A DNA stretch of 64,000 nucleotides from an uncultured Candidatus Melainabacteria bacterium (GTDB lineage: Bacteria; Cyanobacteriota; Vampirovibrionia; Gastranaerophilales; Gastranaerophilaceae). A model generated the notes under the pieces. The model had not been told where the DNA came from, made no database searches, and was given only the letters and a program-made list of their open reading frames with translations. The stretch covers positions 186,001 through 250,000 of the forward strand of contig CAKULF010000003.1 of the NCBI GenBank assembly GCA_934667125.1, given 5' to 3'. The translations under genes were made by a program, and so were the position numbers. This document shows positions 59,814 to 64,000 of the stretch, piece by piece; position 1 is the stretch's first letter, and each line of letters opens with the position of its first letter.

Positions 59814-60242
59814 ATGGGTTTATTTAACGCTTTTAATATAGGTTTGCAAGGTTTAGATGTTCATTCTAAACGTGTTGAAATTGCTGCAAAAAACATAGCA
59901 AATCTTGATACACCAAATTATACAAGAAAAATTCCTTTGGTTTCATCAGCTCAAGATAATAGTTTTGCAACAGTTTTATCCTCCATGGGGCAAGGAGCTT
60001 TAACCAGCGGACTTGGAGGAGTCAATTTTGATGGTATTGTTGAAGACCCTACCCCTGGAACAAAAATATATAAACCGGGGCATCCGGACGCTGATAAAGA
60101 TGGTTACATCAGAACATCAAATGCTAATCCGATTGTAGATATGGCAGACGCTACAATGGCGCAACGTGCTTATGAAGCTTCTTTGGGCGTTATGAGTATA
60201 ACAAAATCAATGGCAACTTCTGCTCTTGAAATAAATAGCTAA
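59814..60242 (+). CDS. flgC: Flagellar rod protein FlgC
   Basis: 142 residues. IAAKNIANLDTPNYTRK is the rod signature and MADATMAQRAYEASLGVM the C-terminal helix. Interior PGHPDADKDGYIRTSNANP matches FlgC. It forms the rod with FlgB and follows it by 10 nt, as in standard flgBC order. fliE does not follow. Its stop overlaps the opposing glycosyltransferase stop by 4 nt. Confidence 0.93.
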   Translation: MGLFNAFNIGLQGLDVHSKRVEIAAKNIANLDTPNYTRKIPLVSSAQDNSFATVLSSMGQGALTSGLGGVNFDGIVEDPTPGTKIYKPGHPDADKDGYIRTSNANPIVDMADATMAQRAYEASLGVMSITKSMATSALEINS

Positions 60243-62218
60243 TTAAGCTTAATTTTCCAATAGCATAAGTCTTGCGTCGGATTAAAAAAACAAGTGTAGT
60301 TATCTAAATTATTAATTTTATCATCAATCGGCAAAATCGTTGTAAAAACAGTCACAGGAGCGCCTTTTGCTTTGATTTTATCAAGCTCGTTATTAATTAA
60401 TTTTTTAACATAATCCTTGTTTTTAATCGATTTTTCTTGTTTTATAAAAATATAATCGATATTTTCATCCAACAAATCGCTAAAATATTGATTATAGACG
60501 TTGCCCGAAGGACGAGTTAGAACATAGGTTTTTTCTTTATTATTTTGTTCAAATTGCTTTGAAATATAATAAATATTGTTTTCGCTAGTTCTTCTTTTGA
60601 TGTAATTTTCTTCGTTTTTCACCATATAATTTTGGCAAGCAAAAAGCCAAATAAGAAAAATCAAAACCGTTTTTTTATTTACTGAAGAAAGATAAACGCT
60701 TGATAGCATAATAAATAGAGGGATGAAAATAAGCATAAATCTTGTTGTTAACATTGGGCGAATTAGATATGACAAAATTAATGCGCAAAAAATCGTGAAA
60801 AATATGATAAATATTGCATAAATGACGATTAGTTGCTGTTTTTTGTTTGCTTTGTTTTTTAAATAGAAATACGTGCAAACGCTAAATATAATAAGCGATA
60901 ACGCTCCGTTGGTTATAAAAAGTAGGGAATTAACTGTGTTTTCATAAGATAAAGTTGAAATAAATGAGTTAAAAGTCGTGTCTTTAAGGGCTTTTGAGTA
61001 TGCTGTTATTATAAAAAACGGCAAAAATGATAATAAGGAAATTAAATTTAACAAGATTAAAGATTTAATTTTTTTGTATTGTTTTTTTAAAATTGAAAGA
61101 TATAAGCTGAATATCAAATTTCCAATAACAACCAAAACTCCGAAATAGTGTGTGTTTGTGATTAAAATTGAAAGAATTAAATAGATTGCATTATCTTTTT
61201 TTGAAGAATTTTTCTTTAGAATTTTGAAGAAAAAATAAAATAAAAGAATAAATAAAAATATAAAAAGACAATAGCACCTTATTTGTTTACTATGATACAT
61301 TAAAGGAATATTAAGTAAAAGCAAGGCTAAAGCGATGTTTGCGCTTGTTTTATTAAAGTTTTTTAAAATAAATTTATATAAAATGCCAAATCCGCCCAAA
61401 ATTAAACTAAGCGATAATAACCTTATAGCTAAGATTTTGGATGAAAAAACCAAAATATAGATTTTTAAAACAAGATAATATAATGGTGGAACCCCAGGGT
61501 CATTAAAAATTGAAACTATCCCAAAAGCAGGATTTGCGCACATTAGAGCAAAAATTTCATCTCCCCAAGGCAAAAACGTTTTATTTTCATATAAATTTAA
61601 AATAATAATTAAAAATAAAATGAGCCCTAAATATAACTTATTGTTGAATTTGAACGTTATTTCGTTTTTGTTGTTTATAAAATAAATTATTAAAATTGAA
61701 AGAAGTATATAACTTAATAAAAACAAAGGGTTTAGCCTTGTAAAATTATATAAAAGGCTTGAAACATAGTTAAATGTTGTGTTTTCATTAAGAAAAGCCG
61801 ATTTTGAATTTAGTTTAATGTTGTTTGGAATTTCATATTTTTCATAAATCTTGCAGATATTATTTTTAAAGCAAATTTTTTCATTTTCGTTTTTGTTTAA
61901 ACTCTTAAAATCATTATAATAAAAGGTTTTATACTTATTAAAAACAACAATTGAATTTATCTTTTTATTAAAATTTTCATTCTTTAAAATCTCAATATCG
62001 TCAACTTTTTCGTTAATTATCTTATTAATTGCGTTTTTATTTAAAAAAAATGGATAATAATTTTCATTATATTTAATTAAAAAATCGTCGTTTTCAGCTT
62101 GTTTTGTTTCAATTATAACATTTAGTGCCGAGTAATTCGGGATTTTAAAAGCTGAAAAAATAAGGCTTGCCATAAATAAGATAAGCAAAATATAAAAAAT
62201 AATATTTTTATTCTTCAT
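60239..62218 (-). CDS. GT39-like membrane glycosyltransferase
   Basis: 659 residues with 10-12 membrane segments, a GT-C fold. The catalytic-type acid pair lies after the first membrane helix region: FLPWGDEIFALMCANPAFG (about 212-230), followed by PPLYYLVLKIY. It resembles dolichyl-/undecaprenyl-phosphate sugar transferases (PMT/ArnT type) that move a sugar from a lipid carrier to a protein or lipid outside the membrane. It has a long N-terminal 180-residue domain with one membrane helix. Its acceptor is unknown; placement beside flagellar rod genes is only suggestive. Confidence 0.75.
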   Translation of the reverse strand: MKNKNIIFYILLILFMASLIFSAFKIPNYSALNVIIETKQAENDDFLIKYNENYYPFFLNKNAINKIINEKVDDIEILKNENFNKKINSIVVFNKYKTFYYNDFKSLNKNENEKICFKNNICKIYEKYEIPNNIKLNSKSAFLNENTTFNYVSSLLYNFTRLNPLFLLSYILLSILIIYFINNKNEITFKFNNKLYLGLILFLIIILNLYENKTFLPWGDEIFALMCANPAFGIVSIFNDPGVPPLYYLVLKIYILVFSSKILAIRLLSLSLILGGFGILYKFILKNFNKTSANIALALLLLNIPLMYHSKQIRCYCLFIFLFILLFYFFFKILKKNSSKKDNAIYLILSILITNTHYFGVLVVIGNLIFSLYLSILKKQYKKIKSLILLNLISLLSFLPFFIITAYSKALKDTTFNSFISTLSYENTVNSLLFITNGALSLIIFSVCTYFYLKNKANKKQQLIVIYAIFIIFFTIFCALILSYLIRPMLTTRFMLIFIPLFIMLSSVYLSSVNKKTVLIFLIWLFACQNYMVKNEENYIKRRTSENNIYYISKQFEQNNKEKTYVLTRPSGNVYNQYFSDLLDENIDYIFIKQEKSIKNKDYVKKLINNELDKIKAKGAPVTVFTTILPIDDKINNLDNYTCFFNPTQDLCYWKIKLN

Positions 62219-62751
62219 TATTGCCTTTCTCTTGAAAACTCGCAGCCGCAGTAGGTTTGAAAATACATATTATTTTCTTTTGCAATTTGTCTTGATTTTT
62301 TAAATCCGTCTTGCTTTTTAAAATTATATTCAACAAATTCAGTCCCGTTATCAATTTTTTTTGCTGCTTCAAAAATTTGAATAGAATTTTTGTGCGGACT
62401 AACCGAAAGCGTTGTTGTATAGCGTTTTATGCCTAATTTTTTTGCAAATTCAGCAGCTTTTTTAAGCCTTAAATAAAAACAAATCTCGCACCTTTTTCCT
62501 TTTTCGGGTTCGTTTTCAAAACCCTTAATTGCTTCATAAAATTCTTTTATTTCATAATCTGCTTCATAGTATTCAATATCATTTTTTGCGCAATATTCTT
62601 TTAATTCTTTTCTTCTGATTTCATATTCTTCAAAAGGAAAAATGTTCGGGTTATAAAAAAATACTACAGGCTTCAAGTTATCCAAAGCTAGTTTTTGGAT
62701 TGGATAACTTGCGCAGGGTGCGCAGCAAGCATGTAGTAATATTTTTTCCAT
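62218..62751 (-). CDS. queH: Epoxyqueuosine reductase QueH
   Basis: 177 residues. Iron-sulfur cysteine pattern: HACCAPC (9-13), CEICFYLRLKKAAEFA (about 90-105) and YCGCEFS near the end, as in QueH (DUF208). It reduces epoxyqueuosine to queuosine in tRNA wobble positions, a non-homologous replacement for QueG. NPNIFPFEEYEIRRKEL is also typical. Both flanking junctions are 1-nt overlaps, so it is coupled to the VKOR-DsbA gene and the glycosyltransferase. Confidence 0.93.
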   Translation of the reverse strand: MEKILLHACCAPCASYPIQKLALDNLKPVVFFYNPNIFPFEEYEIRRKELKEYCAKNDIEYYEADYEIKEFYEAIKGFENEPEKGKRCEICFYLRLKKAAEFAKKLGIKRYTTTLSVSPHKNSIQIFEAAKKIDNGTEFVEYNFKKQDGFKKSRQIAKENNMYFQTYCGCEFSRERQ

Positions 62752-63956
62752 TAATTATTGTTTTTTCTTTTAATTGCTAATTTAATTTTTTGATATAAAT
62801 CATCATACGGCATTCCGCCCATATATAAAATTCCGTCGATATCGATAGCCGGAGTTCCATTTATTCCAAGCCTATAAGCTTCATTTATTTGTTCTTGAAG
62901 TTCATTTTCAGTTTCAATGGAGTTCATATCTTGAACAAGCTTATCCATATCAAGCCCGATATCAGCATTATTTAGCTCATCAAGGATATTTTGTTCGCTT
63001 GTTGGTCTTATGTAAAATAGAACATTAATCACATCATAGAATTTATTTTGTTTTTTTGCAGCCAATGAAAGTTTTGATTCATAACAAGAAAACTCGTGTC
63101 CGCCTAATGTTGTTCCAATGTATCTGTTGCAAGTTGTATCCAACGGGAAGAAGTATTCTTCAACAAGAATGTTTTCTTTTTTTGCAATTTTATGAATCAT
63201 GATATTTAAAATTTTGCAAAACGGACAATTAACATCGCTATAAATCTTAACTTTAATAGCACTGTCTTCTTTTCCTAAAACGTTTCCGCTAATAGCATAT
63301 TTATTTGATTTTGCTTCAAAAAATTCTTTTTGTTCTTTTTGTTTTTTAAGTTTTGGAGAAAAAATAACAGATGTATCAAGATAATATAATGTTGAAATAA
63401 AGCCAATCAAGACGATTATAAATAACACAAAATATTGTTTAGCGCCTGCTATAAAGTCAACTATTGTTGTTTTGATATCTTCTATAAAGAAGCCTTTTCC
63501 TTTTGCAAGTATGGCTATGGCTAAATCTACAAAATATGTGCAAAAGCAAAGTGCACAGATTTTTTGAATTTTGAATATTGAAATAAAAGCTAAAATCATT
63601 GATAAGCCAAAAGCTAATAATGACAAGGTTGCAATGTAGCTTCTTGGGTTTTTAAACACATCAAAAATCGTGTTTTTAAATTTTTCTTGAATTTTATCAA
63701 CAAAAAGCAAAAATATGAATAATAAATAGATGAATAATCCCCAAAGGGCGTTTGGAACGCCAAAAGAAAGACTATACTCTGTTAAAGCTACGCCATCACA
63801 ATCTATTAAATCCGAAACAGTGCAAAAACTTTTTGTAAATTCAGGTAAAAAATTTGTTTTATAAAAAATTTCAGCTAGTTCAACACACAACACCAATCCT
63901 ATAACACAAAAGATAAGTATCGCTATAAATCTTCTTTTTGAAAGTTTATTTTCCAT
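62751..63956 (-). CDS. VKOR-DsbA fusion (disulfide bond formation)
   Basis: 401 residues. Residues 1-200 form a five-helix vitamin K epoxide reductase domain, with a Cys45/Cys53 loop pair and the redox CALC at 134-137. Residues about 230-400 are a thioredoxin-fold DsbA-like domain (CPFC at 244-247, cis-Pro in GTPAIDIDG). The VKOR part draws electrons from the DsbA part to a quinone, oxidising secreted proteins. Such fusions replace DsbB-DsbA in cyanobacteria and relatives. This is the likely oxidant for the cysteine-rich surface proteins in this window. AGGAG precedes ATG 63956. Confidence 0.9.
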   Translation of the reverse strand: MENKLSKRRFIAILIFCVIGLVLCVELAEIFYKTNFLPEFTKSFCTVSDLIDCDGVALTEYSLSFGVPNALWGLFIYLLFIFLLFVDKIQEKFKNTIFDVFKNPRSYIATLSLLAFGLSMILAFISIFKIQKICALCFCTYFVDLAIAILAKGKGFFIEDIKTTIVDFIAGAKQYFVLFIIVLIGFISTLYYLDTSVIFSPKLKKQKEQKEFFEAKSNKYAISGNVLGKEDSAIKVKIYSDVNCPFCKILNIMIHKIAKKENILVEEYFFPLDTTCNRYIGTTLGGHEFSCYESKLSLAAKKQNKFYDVINVLFYIRPTSEQNILDELNNADIGLDMDKLVQDMNSIETENELQEQINEAYRLGINGTPAIDIDGILYMGGMPYDDLYQKIKLAIKRKNNN

Positions 63957-64000
63957 AAATACTCCTATTAGACAGTCATATAAGATATAAATATTATACA

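Noticed and set aside
1..64000. Prophage, insertion sequence, CRISPR array, tRNA or rRNA genes
   Set aside because: No transposase or integrase gene, no regularly spaced repeats and no tRNA or rRNA pattern was found on either strand.

Overview
The window is AT-rich, gene-dense bacterial DNA (64 kb, about 70 genes, short gaps, many 1-30 nt overlaps). Several features together suggest a non-photosynthetic relative of the cyanobacteria, most likely Gastranaerophilales/Vampirovibrionia ('Melainabacteria'). These are pseudopilins with AFTLAEV- or FSLVEL-type N-termini, a VKOR-DsbA fusion as in cyanobacteria, an AMIN-like secreted protein, anaerobic ferredoxin-dependent 2-oxoacid metabolism, an incomplete flagellar gene set, and lineage-style proteins with a shared Ser/Asn/Lys-rich N-terminus. 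No photosynthesis genes, rRNA, tRNA, CRISPR array or insertion sequence was seen. The taxonomic call is inference.

Layout. 1-5 kb: a truncated ATP-grasp gene, a degenerate HD-GYP protein, a membrane protein, then a PurD-like ATP-grasp/NeuA-like/yidD cluster. 5.1-5.3 kb: a minus-strand RNA with 6S RNA architecture. 5.3-8 kb: a parvulin, an XRE regulator and a remarkable prepilin-cysteine-rich-glycine-rich protein. 8-14 kb: gyrA, a glycosyltransferase, rpsU, ilvD. 14-22 kb: an OppF-type ATPase, speE-aroA-HEPN-like gene, a HAD hydrolase, glmS, engB. 22-28 kb: a one-carbon block on the minus strand (MinD/CooC-like ATPase, folD, alr, gcvT, gcvH, gcvPA) without gcvPB. 28-36 kb: a CHASE2-GGDEF cyclase, a PiT-like permease, yebC and a 2-hydroxyacyl-CoA dehydratase-type activase. 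36-43 kb: a pseudopilin, era, an AMIN-like protein, coaD, and fliM-fliN-response regulator. 43-47 kb: a lineage-specific group (AAA+ protein with altered Walker A, two small proteins) and a soluble protein carrying the FlhA export-gate C-terminal domain. 47-55 kb: a sugar transporter, a VOR-type 2-oxoacid:ferredoxin oxidoreductase operon coupled to fabH-fabF, a DUF2229 protein and an OppD-type ATPase. 55-64 kb: maf, a TPR protein, four flagellar rod genes (FlgF/FlgG-like pair, flgB, flgC), a GT39-like glycosyltransferase, queH and the VKOR-DsbA fusion.

How the parts fit. The overlapping VOR and fabH genes suggest that branched-chain 2-oxoacids are oxidised to acyl-CoA primers for fatty-acid synthesis. 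Motility, envelope and signalling genes (FliM/N, FlgBCFG, FlhA-C protein, GGDEF, pseudo-HD-GYP, response regulator) are scattered in small operons. Several genes have a TATAAT-like element exactly 6 nt before the start codon, pointing to leaderless mRNAs. The best candidates for undescribed biology are the soluble FlhA-C/DUF4177-like protein (45642-47093), the prepilin-cysteine-rich-glycine-rich protein (6249-7928), and the N-terminal motif shared by proteins at 30420-31685, 43326-44873 and 44873-45166.
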